This document shows, in pieces, positions 53,067 through 63,561 of a stretch of DNA of 64,000 bases. Numbering within the stretch: the first letter of the stretch is position 1; each line of letters begins with the position of its first letter. A program made the translations under genes and the position numbers. The notes beneath the pieces were generated by a model, which worked only from the letters and a program-made list of their open reading frames with translations, searched no databases and had not been told where the DNA came from. This stretch comes from DATKJY01 sp964540105 (GTDB lineage: Bacteria; Zixibacteria; MSB-5A5; GN15; FEB-12): the NCBI GenBank assembly GCA_964540105.1, contig CAZILL010000002.1:62001-126000 (forward strand), read 5' to 3'.

Positions 53067-54566
53067 TCAGTGCTCGCCTCGAGCGGGGGGTATTTTCCTT
53101 ACCAGCCAGCGATCATGTGTCGGCGAACCGGCGAGCGGGGTATATCGTCTGAACGATCGGCCTAGATCGGCGGGATCAAGCCGCCAGTAGTCGATGTCAT
53201 ATGTTGAGAGGATCATGTAGGTCGCACCGCAGCTATCGGCGTAGGCTTCGAGCTGTCGCGCTGTGCGCGTTTCCGAATGAGCGAGCCTTACACCGCTGAA
53301 GCCCTGAACGGTGAAGTTTGGCTGCTCCTCGAAGATGAAATCCCAGGGAGCCATCACGATTGCGTGAGGTTCCATCTGCGCGGCCAACAATCGGTTGGTG
53401 GAGACCTGATCGTCGCGGTGGACCAGGGCTTCGTAGCCGAGATCAATGATGCCGGCTGTAAAGAAGAGGGAGGTCCAGACCAGGAAAAGAATCCGTCCGT
53501 ACCTCAGGAGGCGAGTGGTCCCGACTCGAGATTGCATCCAGCCGCGGGAGATGACAATTGCCAGGAACGGGATAAGCGGCATCATGTAACGGGCCAGTTT
53601 GGGAAGCGGCGTGGCGGCGATGACGACAGCCAACGACACCAGATAGAGCCAGAATGTGCGGTTTCTTTGGAACTCCTCCCGCTTCTGCTGAAGGAGCGCC
53701 AGCAGGAAGAGGACAGAGATACCTATCACTTCTGGTTTTCGAAACCATCGCTTGTGCTCATCCAGTATTCCGACAAGCTGCTGCCACCAGGGAGCTGATA
53801 GATCAGTCGAGATGAAGTTGTTGCGAAGAGTCTGGCTGAGGAAGAGCTCGCGGTCGGAAAGGAGAGCCGAGATATAGGGGAAGAAACCAAGTGCGGCGCA
53901 TAGCAGGTACCCGGGAAGAGAGCGGTACCGACGTTCGAGCAGCAAGGTCAAGAGTCCCGCAACGACAAACGACAAACCGGCGGCGTGGGTTGCGCCCGAG
54001 AATCCGGCGCAGAGCCCGGCCAGATCGATCAGCCACGTGCGAGATTTGAGAATTCCCCGCTCAAGAAGCAGGAAACCGCCAAAGCCGAATGCGGTGACCA
54101 ACATCTCAGGCCGGAAGATGATCATCTGGTGGAAAAAAAGAGGCGTGAAGAGCAATACAAGCACTGACGACAGCGAGGCGTTCAGAGATGAATCGGGAGG
54201 CCGCCTCTGGAACAGTAATCCTGCGACAAAGAGGCCGCTGAGCAGCGAGACTGAGCGCAGGGTGTAGAGTCCCCATCCAGCGACAAGACTGGTTACCGCG
54301 CCGGCCCAGATCAGGAGTTTGTGGTAGAGAACGATCCGATCGTTCAGCGGCGGAACATCACGAAACAACTCGGCTTTCACGATTCCCTGGGTAACGAGAG
54401 CGTGTACCTGCTGTCCGAGCCACGCTTCGTCGACGTAGATTTCGTAATGAACGAACGCGAGCGGAAAGAGCACGGCAAAGAGCCCGAGTCCAAGCAGCAT
54501 GAGAGTACGAGGACGCCAAAGAAGCCCCTGCCTGCCCGATGATTTGATCGTGGTCGTGGATAACAT
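53067..54566 (-). CDS. Polytopic membrane glycosyltransferase (GT-C, PMT-like)
   Basis: A 499-residue protein with about ten to twelve hydrophobic segments. VDEAWLGQQ near the first periplasmic loop holds the Asp-Glu pair typical of GT39/PMT-like enzymes, which use lipid-linked sugars, and a soluble C-terminal part of about 110 residues follows. The open frame reaches 54824, but the ATG at 54564-54566 begins the membrane part and is preferred. Divergent from the next large membrane gene. Substrate unknown. Confidence 0.7.
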   Translation of the reverse strand: MLSTTTIKSSGRQGLLWRPRTLMLLGLGLFAVLFPLAFVHYEIYVDEAWLGQQVHALVTQGIVKAELFRDVPPLNDRIVLYHKLLIWAGAVTSLVAGWGLYTLRSVSLLSGLFVAGLLFQRRPPDSSLNASLSSVLVLLFTPLFFHQMIIFRPEMLVTAFGFGGFLLLERGILKSRTWLIDLAGLCAGFSGATHAAGLSFVVAGLLTLLLERRYRSLPGYLLCAALGFFPYISALLSDRELFLSQTLRNNFISTDLSAPWWQQLVGILDEHKRWFRKPEVIGISVLFLLALLQQKREEFQRNRTFWLYLVSLAVVIAATPLPKLARYMMPLIPFLAIVISRGWMQSRVGTTRLLRYGRILFLVWTSLFFTAGIIDLGYEALVHRDDQVSTNRLLAAQMEPHAIVMAPWDFIFEEQPNFTVQGFSGVRLAHSETRTARQLEAYADSCGATYMILSTYDIDYWRLDPADLGRSFRRYTPLAGSPTHDRWLVRKIPPARGEH

Positions 54567-54769
54567 CGGTGCCAAGAAAGAGCGGTGGCGTAGGTTCACG
54601 CAAGCGCTTTGTCGATGACGCTCCGCTCGAATCCGATGGTCAAAGCACACACGCCCGTCGATTTCCGAATTCTTCGACGACTGGCTGTTGACAGACTTGT
54701 GGTAGTGATGTACCGTCGTAAGGCGGCATTCGCCTTTCACAGCCAAGGAGAATCGGTAGGGACGGGAAA

Positions 54770-56728
54770 ATGCGGGATATCCCAAACGACACAAGCATAT
54801 TCCTGAGGATCTTTCTCTTTGCACTCGGCCTCACCGTGATGCTCGCAGTCGGTTACCTGGTTTTTGGGAGCACGATCATCGAGAGCTATCATCAAGGGGG
54901 ATCGCTACTATTCTTTCCGCCCGACATGAATCCAGAGAAGGGGTCGCTGGAAGAGTATGCCGAGAAGGTCAGCTCCCGATTCTGGCAAAACATCGTGGCG
55001 GGGATTCCGCTCTCGCTACTCGTTCTCTTTGGACTCTACAAACTGTATCAGTACCTGCTGGCTCGGGTCACAGATCGAGCAGAGAAAGAACGTGTGATTC
55101 CTACTGCCTCAGTGAGGTACGGGATTCTCATGGCGGGTGCGATCTACTCCTCGATCACCCTTGCTTATTTCTGGCCGAGCCTGGCTTCGTTTTCGCAAGC
55201 GATGATCGGCCCGCCCGAGGACAATATGGCCTGCTACTGGACCCTTTCCTGGGCACACAGCCACTTTTTCAACGGGGATAGAGAGCTCTGGCAGATCAAA
55301 GACATTCTCTATCCGGAGGGAAGTACATTCTACTTCCATGCCTGGTCATACTACAATCTCTTCTTGTTCCACTTGCTCCGACAGTTCTTTGACGGAGTTG
55401 CGTCGTACAATCTGCTGATACTTCACAGCTTTCCGCTTTCGGGTATCGGTGGGTTTCTGTTGGTCAGGTACTTCACGAAAAATGGGTGGCTCGGTTTGCT
55501 CGGTGGGTTCCTCTTTGCGTTCAATCCGGCGCATTTCGCCCGCGCGCTGCATCATATGAATATCGCGACCATTCAGTTCATTCCCCTTTTTGTATTGTGC
55601 TTTATCAAGGGGATTCGCGGCGAGTCACGCTGGGCGGTTGTGGGGGCGACACTCTTCCTGCTGCTTGCCGCGCTGGTCGACTGGAATTACCTGCTGTATG
55701 GCCTCTGGTTCGTGCTCCTCAGCTATCTCTATCTGGCGATACGCGATCGACGAATCTGGCTGCGGGAGGTCGCGTTGAAGTCGGCACTTGTTGTTATCGG
55801 AACCTCGGCCATCCTGTCGCCGCTGTTGCTACGATTGGTTGGTTCGGTCTTGAACGGGCAATCGCCCGATTCCGGAGGGCACAACATGTATGTCACGGAC
55901 TTGGCGGCGCTGGTCGTGCCCAATCGGTCGCACATCATTGGACAACTGAGTTCGGTAAGACAGATAAACGAAAGTTATTCCGGATGGCCCTGGGAGAATA
56001 CCGCATACCTCGGAGTTGTGGCGCTGGGCATCGTCGTATATGCGTACCGGGAAGTGTCACGGACTATCGCTCCCTATCTTCTTGGCGGGATATCATTTCT
56101 GATCTTGTCGCTTGGGTCACAACCACACATTCTCGGTCACCTGATTCCGGCGCTCGTGCCCGGGCGGATCATTCCGATGTTGCCCATACTTTCGATCAGT
56201 CGTGCGCCGGCACGGAACATGGTGTTTGTCTATCTGTTCTGGAGTCTGATTGTGTCGGTTGCAGTGGGATGGCTTTGGGTGAAGATCACGGCAAGACCTG
56301 CGAGAGTGATCGTTACAACGACTCTGTGCCTATTCCTCGCCTTCGACTATTTCGCCACAAGTACCGAGGTAACTCCCGTCAGATTGCCGGCGTGCTATGA
56401 AATCTTGCCTCAAACGGAAGAGAGGTATGGTATCCTCGATCTTCCATCCGGTTACCAACCCGTAGAACGGTATATGATGTACCAGAGTCTTCACGGGATT
56501 CCGATCGTGCAAGGCTGGGTATCGCATCGACTCAACCGATCACTGCTTGATCGACTTGAATTAAGTGATCTCGATCATCAGAAGGCGCAGCTTACGGAAG
56601 CGCGCGTGAAGTATGTGATTCTGCACAAGGAGTATCTGCCGTCCGCGGGGATAGAGCCCGCGCGTTACCGGATTGCGTATGAGGAGATCTTCGAGGACAA
56701 CGAGAACGTCGTGTACAAGGTGTATTGA
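54770..56728 (+). CDS. Polytopic membrane protein, 652 residues (GT-C-like)
   Basis: About twelve hydrophobic segments with long loops (about 13-30, 83-105, 120-140, 215-235, 245-262, 275-295, 300-320, 345-365, 415-435, 445-465, 490-510, 520-535) and a soluble end. The first large loop has GPPEDNMACYW and YPEGSTFYFHAW, resembling the first periplasmic loop of large YfhO/DUF6541-type GT-C proteins. No family is certain. ATG follows AGGGACGGGAA. The divergent pair with the GT39-like gene suggests a common envelope glycan task. Confidence 0.6.
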   Translation: MRDIPNDTSIFLRIFLFALGLTVMLAVGYLVFGSTIIESYHQGGSLLFFPPDMNPEKGSLEEYAEKVSSRFWQNIVAGIPLSLLVLFGLYKLYQYLLARVTDRAEKERVIPTASVRYGILMAGAIYSSITLAYFWPSLASFSQAMIGPPEDNMACYWTLSWAHSHFFNGDRELWQIKDILYPEGSTFYFHAWSYYNLFLFHLLRQFFDGVASYNLLILHSFPLSGIGGFLLVRYFTKNGWLGLLGGFLFAFNPAHFARALHHMNIATIQFIPLFVLCFIKGIRGESRWAVVGATLFLLLAALVDWNYLLYGLWFVLLSYLYLAIRDRRIWLREVALKSALVVIGTSAILSPLLLRLVGSVLNGQSPDSGGHNMYVTDLAALVVPNRSHIIGQLSSVRQINESYSGWPWENTAYLGVVALGIVVYAYREVSRTIAPYLLGGISFLILSLGSQPHILGHLIPALVPGRIIPMLPILSISRAPARNMVFVYLFWSLIVSVAVGWLWVKITARPARVIVTTTLCLFLAFDYFATSTEVTPVRLPACYEILPQTEERYGILDLPSGYQPVERYMMYQSLHGIPIVQGWVSHRLNRSLLDRLELSDLDHQKAQLTEARVKYVILHKEYLPSAGIEPARYRIAYEEIFEDNENVVYKVY

Positions 56729-56754
56729 GAAAAGGTGAAGGGAGGGTGCTTATG

Positions 56755-57198
56755 TCACGGACCGTAGATGTACTTGGGGGAGATAGTACCACTTTGCTTT
56801 TCAGAGACACGTTTCCGGTTGGACATGTCGACAATCCAGGTCTGCCATTGATTGAAACCGGCCTCGGCTTCGATGCGATACGTCGCACCGGCGACGGCTT
56901 CGAATTCGATCAGAACCGGTGCATTTGAGTTCCCTTTTCGGGAGGAGTAGTTGACTTCGACGTTGTGTTTGCCGGGAAGTAGCTCAATGCTGTCTCCATG
57001 CAGTGCGAAGTGTTTCTTGCCGATCGAGTCGATTCTCGTGACGACGACACCGCCATGTGTGATGTGCAGCATCGCTACCTGTTCGCGCAACTGCCGTGGA
57101 CCTTCGTAGAGAATCAGAGTCTTCGGTTTTCCGCAGGCAGATGCAAGGGTGACGACGAGAGCGGCCAAGGCTATGGCCACTCGTACGTCGATGATCAT
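56755..57198 (-). CDS. Lipoprotein of unknown function
   Basis: A 147-residue protein with a signal ending LASAC (lipobox, about residue 22). The rest is small, beta-rich, with GKHNVEVNYS and FEAVAGATYRIEAEAGF, patterns seen in PEGA-like or small beta-sandwich lipoprotein domains. The ATG at 57198 is preferred; an upstream start would put 40 residues in front of the signal. Ends close to the preceding membrane gene's 3' end on the opposite strand. Confidence 0.6.
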   Translation of the reverse strand: MIIDVRVAIALAALVVTLASACGKPKTLILYEGPRQLREQVAMLHITHGGVVVTRIDSIGKKHFALHGDSIELLPGKHNVEVNYSSRKGNSNAPVLIEFEAVAGATYRIEAEAGFNQWQTWIVDMSNRKRVSEKQSGTISPKYIYGP

Positions 57199-57469
57199 TG
57201 TTCTTCTACCGTTCGTGTTCTCCGAGCCGCTTGAGATACAGGGTGTTGCGAAGATTGAGAAGTTGTTCATTACGGTCACTTCCTTGAATGCGGTAAGGTA
57301 GCACACAGGCGGATGCTGACGCAAGTAGTTGCTTATTCAGTTGGAGGGTTGGAAAATCGATTGCTGGAGAGGGGACTTCAGGGTATATTCACGTATCAGG
57401 GAATCCACTTTGGATGTCGGCAGGCATGATTGTGAAGAGTCCGGGAAACATCTTCATCGGGAGGATTTT

Positions 57470-58078
57470 ATGAGGCAGTTGCTTTTTGCGTTAGTGAACG
57501 CAGCGTTGTTGGTGGTATGGGGGTGCAAAAGCCACACTGTTGAGCCGGGATCAGATCTTGATGCAGACTTTCCGTCGACAATCGGCATGTGGTGGCAGTA
57601 TCGGGTGTCGCACACGCTCGACGGAGCGTTTGATGATACAGTGACAGTCTCGATTATCGATACAACCAGGATGCGCGACGGCCGCAAGGCCACGATTTGG
57701 GTGGAGCAACAGGGAGCCTCCATTGATACGAGCTTTGTAGTTAATGATCACGATACGATCAAGATCTGTGAGTCTCGAGAATACGGGTACGCAAAAGCGA
57801 TGTATCCAAGCCGTTTCAGAGTAGGATACTTCAGGGTCGGACTTGATTGCGGCGACACGACGCGGATTGTGGACTCTCAACTGATTTCCGTTCCGTATTC
57901 GCACTCGGTGTGGACTTATCGTCTTAACAGGGTATGGGGATGTATAGACAATGCGGGCGAGGTTTCAATTTGGCTGGCACGCGGATTGGGCGTGGTCAAG
58001 TCGCAAGAGAGTAGAATTACCCTTATTGGATTGAGCGTCGAGCGTCGGGAGTTGATGAGTTTCTACGCGCCGGATTGA
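57470..58078 (+). CDS. Lipoprotein of unknown function, 202 residues
   Basis: The ATG at 57470 has GGGAGGA five bases upstream. The signal ends VWGC (about residue 19). The body holds IGMWWQYRVSHTLDG and ARGLGVVK, seen in small beta-structured lipoproteins of FCB bacteria. No named family. The next gene starts 45 bases after its stop; the two may be co-transcribed. Confidence 0.6.
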   Translation: MRQLLFALVNAALLVVWGCKSHTVEPGSDLDADFPSTIGMWWQYRVSHTLDGAFDDTVTVSIIDTTRMRDGRKATIWVEQQGASIDTSFVVNDHDTIKICESREYGYAKAMYPSRFRVGYFRVGLDCGDTTRIVDSQLISVPYSHSVWTYRLNRVWGCIDNAGEVSIWLARGLGVVKSQESRITLIGLSVERRELMSFYAPD

Positions 58079-58122
58079 CGCTGAGCGAATCGAGACAGAG
58101 AAACGACGATATTGGAGGAAAT

Positions 58123-58647
58123 GTGAAGCGTCTCATTACAATCGGTGCCCTTGTGGGAGCACTTTTCGTTGGGAGTCTGGTCGTTGCGCAAACTTCGACC
58201 CCTGCTGACCCGTGGGGTTCATGGCGGTTCCTGATTGGAGAATGGGTTTCGGAAGGGCCGAAGGATCAATCGACAGGTTCGTTTTCATTTGCGTTCGACT
58301 TACAGGAGAAGATTCTGATCCGAAAGAACCACGCCGACGTTCCAGCTGCGAAAGATCGTCCGGCGACGTCGCATGATGACCTGATGATAGTCTATCATGG
58401 CAACGGCCCCGACACGCGTGCCATCTATTTCGACAACGAAGGGCACCGGATCAACTATGCGGCCTCGTTCTCGAAAGATGGCAGCGCGTTGACCTTCCTT
58501 AGCGACAAGATCACTGGCGCACCACGATTCCGCTTAGGATATGTCAAGAGAGGCAAGGACAGTGTGAATATCACCTTTGAGATTGCGCAACCCAGTAAAC
58601 CGGAAGTATTCGAGACGTACCTGAGCGGGTCAGCGCACAGGAAGTAG
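58123..58647 (+). CDS. Exported lipocalin-like protein (DUF1579-like)
   Basis: The GTG at 58123 follows GGAGG; a signal peptide ends VVAQ. The body begins WGSWRFLIGEWVSEG, the usual start of small beta-barrel (THAP4/DUF1579-like) domains, and has HDDLMIVYHG and AIYFDNEGH. 174 residues. Binding partner unknown. It ends eight bases from the convergent ABC permease. Confidence 0.65.
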   Translation: MKRLITIGALVGALFVGSLVVAQTSTPADPWGSWRFLIGEWVSEGPKDQSTGSFSFAFDLQEKILIRKNHADVPAAKDRPATSHDDLMIVYHGNGPDTRAIYFDNEGHRINYAASFSKDGSALTFLSDKITGAPRFRLGYVKRGKDSVNITFEIAQPSKPEVFETYLSGSAHRK

Positions 58648-58655
58648 CTGGCGGG

Positions 58656-59929
58656 TCAGCGATCGGAACGCATCAGGACGGTGACACCGACGCTGTAACC
58701 GACGACGCCGACTGAGAGCAGGATGCCGACCGGAAGCATCATCTCGGAAAGCGAGAATCCGCGCCAGATTGCTCCTTCAAGGGCGAGGATGCTCCAGCGG
58801 ACCGGGCTTATCGCACCGAGCGTCACAAGCCAGGGGGGCATGAACATGAGGGGGACCATCCCGCCGCCGGTCATTGACATAATCAAGAGAATACCCCACC
58901 CACCCCCGCCGACAGCCTGCTCGGTTTTCCCCAGCACACTGATAAGCATCATGATACCCACGAAGCAGACCGAGGCGCTGACCACGGCCAGCGCGAGGAG
59001 CGGCAGGGATCCCACGCGCACACTGAACACAAAGACACCGATCCCCATGAGCAGAACGGACACGCTCACGCAGGCGATCAGGCAGGCCAACCCCTTTCCG
59101 GCGAGAATCTGGGCGCGAGTGATCGGCGCAAGACGCAGGCGCAGGTAGGTACCGCGAGTCCGCTCGATGACCATTGATAGCGCAAAGGTCGCGGCGCAGC
59201 CCAGAAGCGCCCAGAGGAGCGACTGGGGGAAGGTGACTTCCCATCCGGAGCGAGGTTCAACAGCTTCGTTGCTGACGTCGGCAAAGCGGAGCTTCAACTG
59301 GCCAAGTGGACTATTCGCTGGCATTGATTTGGCCATCGCTGCGGTGTCGAGAGAGACGAGAAAAGTATCGAGCTGGGTCATAAAAGATCGGTAACGAACA
59401 TTCTGGTCACCGCTCAGCCATGGAATCGATTCGGCTGATTTGAGAGCGCTTGTCACTGACGGTCGCCAGCTCGACGGATCCAGGAATCTCTTCTGCAGGA
59501 TTGTGTAATAGGCCTGGCTGATCAGCCCTTCCAGGTATCCGGCTTCGGCCCGTCGCGACGGGTCCATACCGACGACAATCGAATCGCGCTGACCTGACGT
59601 CATTCCGCCGTCGTTACTGTCTGAAGCGAAATACTGAACAGCGGCCACGAGTTTACCGCGTGAGACTCTGTGCAGCGCCGAGTCGAGCGGCATCTTCCGC
59701 ACCGAGAGCGCAGTCGAATTGCGGAGTTCGTCGTGGAACGCCTGAGCGGCGGGGGACGGGTTCTCGACAAAGGCGATTCTCATAGCGCGAGCGTCGGACC
59801 CATCCGAAGAGAAGATAGAACCAAAGAAGAGGGCCATCATCAGAGGAAAGAGCAGCACCCAGAACATCCCGAACTTGTTTCGCCACAGCAGGCGCAAGTC
59901 TTTGAGGGCAATGACGATGGACGTGGTCA

Positions 59930-59930
<1 letters not shown>
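58656..59930 (-). CDS. ABC-2 type permease
   Basis: One N-terminal membrane helix (about 15-38), a large external domain (about 40-215) and five C-terminal helices (about 220-415) in the ABC-2/NatB-like layout used by drug and lipid exporters. RSGWEVTFPQSLLWALLG and FMPPWLVTLGAISPVRW match the family's membrane part. Its start overlaps the stop of the ATPase gene by one base, so the two form one transporter. Substrate unknown, but the clustering suggests the product of the upstream SDR and PLP genes. Confidence 0.9.
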
Positions 59931-60820
<890 letters not shown>

Positions 60821-60854
60821 GATGATACACTTACGAAGTGAGCGAAGAGATGTT

Positions 60855-61910
60855 TCATTTACCCCGAGGGCTCCGTTCGTCATGTGCGGGAAGCAGGTAG
60901 GTTCCGACAAGGTTGTTGGTGAGCAGGTCAGTCAGAGTTCTCCTCAATGGACGCGGCGAGAATCCAAGATCATCCTTTGCCTTCTGCGATGAGTAGACCC
61001 AATCATAATCGACAAGCTTGACGAGATCAGGGTAGAAGGAGATTTTCCCGCGACCGGTCAGAGCACCGAACATCACGGCCGCTCTCGCCGAGCAATTCAG
61101 GAGCGCCCGTGGGATAGTAATTAGGCGGGGCGGTTTGATTCCCAGGAGCTCTGATGCATCACAAACCAACTGACGAACGTTGATATTCTCACCGCCGAGG
61201 ATATACCTCTGCCCTGCTTTTCCCTTCTGGAGTGCGGCGACGACGGCGGGAGCGACGTCGCGAATGTCGACGACATTGATCATGGTCTCGAGGCGCGGCA
61301 GAATCGGCCTGCTCAGCAGTTTTGTGGCTTTACTGCGATCATCACCGGTACGCGACGGGGCGACAATGATCGAGGGGTTTACGATCACAAGCTCCGGCGC
61401 GCCGCCACAGCCGGCCAGACGCTCAAGTTCGATCTCAGCGGCATGCTTGGTCATCATGTACGGAATACGCAGGTGGGACAGGTTAAAGGCGAAGTCCTCG
61501 GTGATGGGAGTTGAGACGCGGCCGGATTCACGGCGTACAGCTCCAACGGCTGCGATAGTCGACACCTGCACAAAACGGCGCACACCCGCTCTGCGAGCCG
61601 CGTCGTACAGATTGAGCGCGCCGAACGTATTTACGCCGGTGAATTGTGTCAGGCGATCCTGACGGAAATTCACCCAGGCCGCGGTATGAATGATCATGTC
61701 GATACCGGCAACAGCCGCACTCAAGGCGCTCCTGTCGCGAAGGTCGGCGTAACGCTTCTCCAGACCGAGCGAATCGATGTAGGCGCAGTTTGAGTCTCTG
61801 CGAATGAGGGGGATTGGGTTGCGGCCGGTGTTGGTCATCTCGTAGAGCAATTGGCGACCGAGCGATCCGGATGCGCCGGTGACGAGTATCTTCTCGGGGT
61901 GTAGTGTCAT
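60855..61910 (-). CDS. NAD-dependent epimerase/dehydratase-like (extended SDR)
   Basis: A Rossmann N terminus with GASGSLG at 12-18 (NAD binding), a STIAAVG strand and YMMTK near 150-154 as the YxxxK catalytic pair, then a substrate domain with PRPLRRTL at the end. It resembles 3-beta-HSD/dihydroflavonol-reductase-like extended SDRs. 351 residues. It is one of two SDRs in the cluster; both may act on the same hidden substrate. Thirty-four bases before the ABC ATPase. Confidence 0.87.
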   Translation of the reverse strand: MTLHPEKILVTGASGSLGRQLLYEMTNTGRNPIPLIRRDSNCAYIDSLGLEKRYADLRDRSALSAAVAGIDMIIHTAAWVNFRQDRLTQFTGVNTFGALNLYDAARRAGVRRFVQVSTIAAVGAVRRESGRVSTPITEDFAFNLSHLRIPYMMTKHAAEIELERLAGCGGAPELVIVNPSIIVAPSRTGDDRSKATKLLSRPILPRLETMINVVDIRDVAPAVVAALQKGKAGQRYILGGENINVRQLVCDASELLGIKPPRLITIPRALLNCSARAAVMFGALTGRGKISFYPDLVKLVDYDWVYSSQKAKDDLGFSPRPLRRTLTDLLTNNLVGTYLLPAHDERSPRGK

Positions 61911-61938
61911 TGGACTACGCCAGACAAAGTGGGTCGGG

Positions 61939-63126
61939 TCAGGTGCCGACCGCTCCAGGGGTGCTCACTTTGGAGAACTGATCCAGCACGACGATGAGAC
62001 GATCAATGTCGGCTTCATTGTTGAACAGGTGAACCGAGACCCGTATGGAGCCCTCACGGTGGACCAAGATAATTTTGTTCTTCAGCAATTCTCGATGGAG
62101 CTCGACGACATGGTTGCAGGAGAACGTAAAGATCGACGAACGGTGTTTTGAAGCAAGGGCAGAAGTGATTCGATAATACGGGTTTGTTCTCAAGTAGGCT
62201 GCGAGCCGGTCGATCAAGAGATGGTTGTGTTTCTGAATATTCCGAATACCGAGTTGCGTGAAGATATCTACAGACGCTTTCATCCCCATGTAATTGAGTG
62301 TGACATAGTAACCCATTTCAAAACGTCGCGCTGAATCGAAGTAGGGCTTGTCGTAATAGAAGAGATCGTGGTACTGCATCTTCCATTCGGCGCTCACCCA
62401 GCTCATGAAGGGGGGGGTGATAGTATCGCGCACGGCGTCAGATAGGTAGAAGAAACCGCATCCCTGGGGGCAGAGCATCCATTTCTGACAGCCGGAGGAG
62501 AATACGTCGATACCGAGTGTGCGCACGTTGATCGGTTCAGCGCCCATCCCTTGGATACCATCGACGATCAGATACATGCTATGTTTGCGACAGATCTCCC
62601 CGAGCACAGCCAGATCGTTTTTGTAACCGTTGAAAAACTGAACATAAGAGATCACCAGGGCTCGTGACCGAGGTTTGATGGCGTGCACGAATTCGTCGAT
62701 GTCGAAACAGCGGTTGCGCGACTTTACGAGGCGCACTTTAAGGCCGCGCGCGGCTGCGGCCCCCTTAAAGGTGTAGACTGCGGCCGGGAATTCGACGTCG
62801 GAGAGCAGGATTTCGTCGCCACGCCTGAACGGGAGACCGAAGGCGGCGATATTGAGTCCGAAAGTCGTGTTAAGGCCGATGCCGACCTCGCGCTTCCGTG
62901 CGCCGATCAACCCGGCCAGCTCAGTGCGGAGCTCATCGGCGACGCTGAAAGCGGAGTGGGAATCGTCGCGCTCTGCGGCTACCCGCAAATCCAGATTCTC
63001 CCGGATGCTCTCGCGGACGGGTTCGGAGAAAGGACCGTATGACGCAGAGTTGAAATAGGTAACGTTTCTGGTGTGCGGAAACAACCCGCGGACGCGCTCG
63101 AAAGAGTTCTGCTTCTTCTGCTGCAT
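61939..63126 (-). CDS. Class V aminotransferase-fold PLP enzyme
   Basis: A 395-residue PLP fold-type I protein. K215 in SSGCQKWMLCPQG is the expected PLP Lys and D189 in LIVDGIQGMGA binds the pyridine nitrogen. SASYGP near residue 27-32 and NTTFGLNI match isopenicillin-N-epimerase/desulfurase-like members; no catalytic Cys loop of the desulfurases is seen. It may epimerise, transaminate or cleave a substrate. Fifteen bases after the small membrane protein's stop. Confidence 0.82.
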   Translation of the reverse strand: MQQKKQNSFERVRGLFPHTRNVTYFNSASYGPFSEPVRESIRENLDLRVAAERDDSHSAFSVADELRTELAGLIGARKREVGIGLNTTFGLNIAAFGLPFRRGDEILLSDVEFPAAVYTFKGAAAARGLKVRLVKSRNRCFDIDEFVHAIKPRSRALVISYVQFFNGYKNDLAVLGEICRKHSMYLIVDGIQGMGAEPINVRTLGIDVFSSGCQKWMLCPQGCGFFYLSDAVRDTITPPFMSWVSAEWKMQYHDLFYYDKPYFDSARRFEMGYYVTLNYMGMKASVDIFTQLGIRNIQKHNHLLIDRLAAYLRTNPYYRITSALASKHRSSIFTFSCNHVVELHRELLKNKIILVHREGSIRVSVHLFNNEADIDRLIVVLDQFSKVSTPGAVGT

Positions 63127-63141
63127 TTGTGAAGACGCTCC

Positions 63142-63561
63142 TTATAGGGCGTAGAGATATCCAATCAGCGCCAGCGTTCCGGCCAGTTTCAGAAAGTGTG
63201 ACAAGACCAAGTACAACAAATATGACAGGGGGAGTTTCAGACGGACACTCAAGCGCATGACGACCGGCGCGGAGCCGATGACCAGTGCCAACAGCGCTCC
63301 CGCAAATCCCGCCCTGATACCGGAAAAGGGGATCACAAGGTAGAAGAAACTGTATCCGAGGGCTGGAATCACGACATAGAAAAGTGTTTCCATCAGGAGA
63401 CTAACAATGGTCGATGTAAGTCCGTCCTGTTCGAGCAGACTGGCAGGTATGTCGGCAGTCAGGCGAAGCTTTCGTTCCAGGGCGTCCAGCGCAAATGAGA
63501 TCGCGGCAAGGTATGCGGTACCGACTACAAGGCAGGAGAGCAACAAGCGGTATGATACCAT
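63142..63561 (-). CDS. Small polytopic membrane protein, 139 residues
   Basis: Four hydrophobic helices (about 4-24, 50-70, 72-100, 110-135) with short loops. No family recognised. The ATG at 63561 overlaps the stop of the SDR gene by one base (TGATG), so the two are coupled. It may act with the SDR or PLP enzyme at the membrane. Confidence 0.65.
   Translation of the reverse strand: MVSYRLLLSCLVVGTAYLAAISFALDALERKLRLTADIPASLLEQDGLTSTIVSLLMETLFYVVIPALGYSFFYLVIPFSGIRAGFAGALLALVIGSAPVVMRLSVRLKLPLSYLLYLVLSHFLKLAGTLALIGYLYAL

Noticed and set aside
53067..54824. Longer N terminus for the GT39-like gene
   Set aside because: The extra 86 residues are charged, without a membrane segment, and would cover the promoter of the divergent gene.
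55486..56400. 304-codon plus-strand frame
   Set aside because: It overlaps the membrane protein of 54770-56728 in another frame; the latter has continuous membrane segments and a good start.
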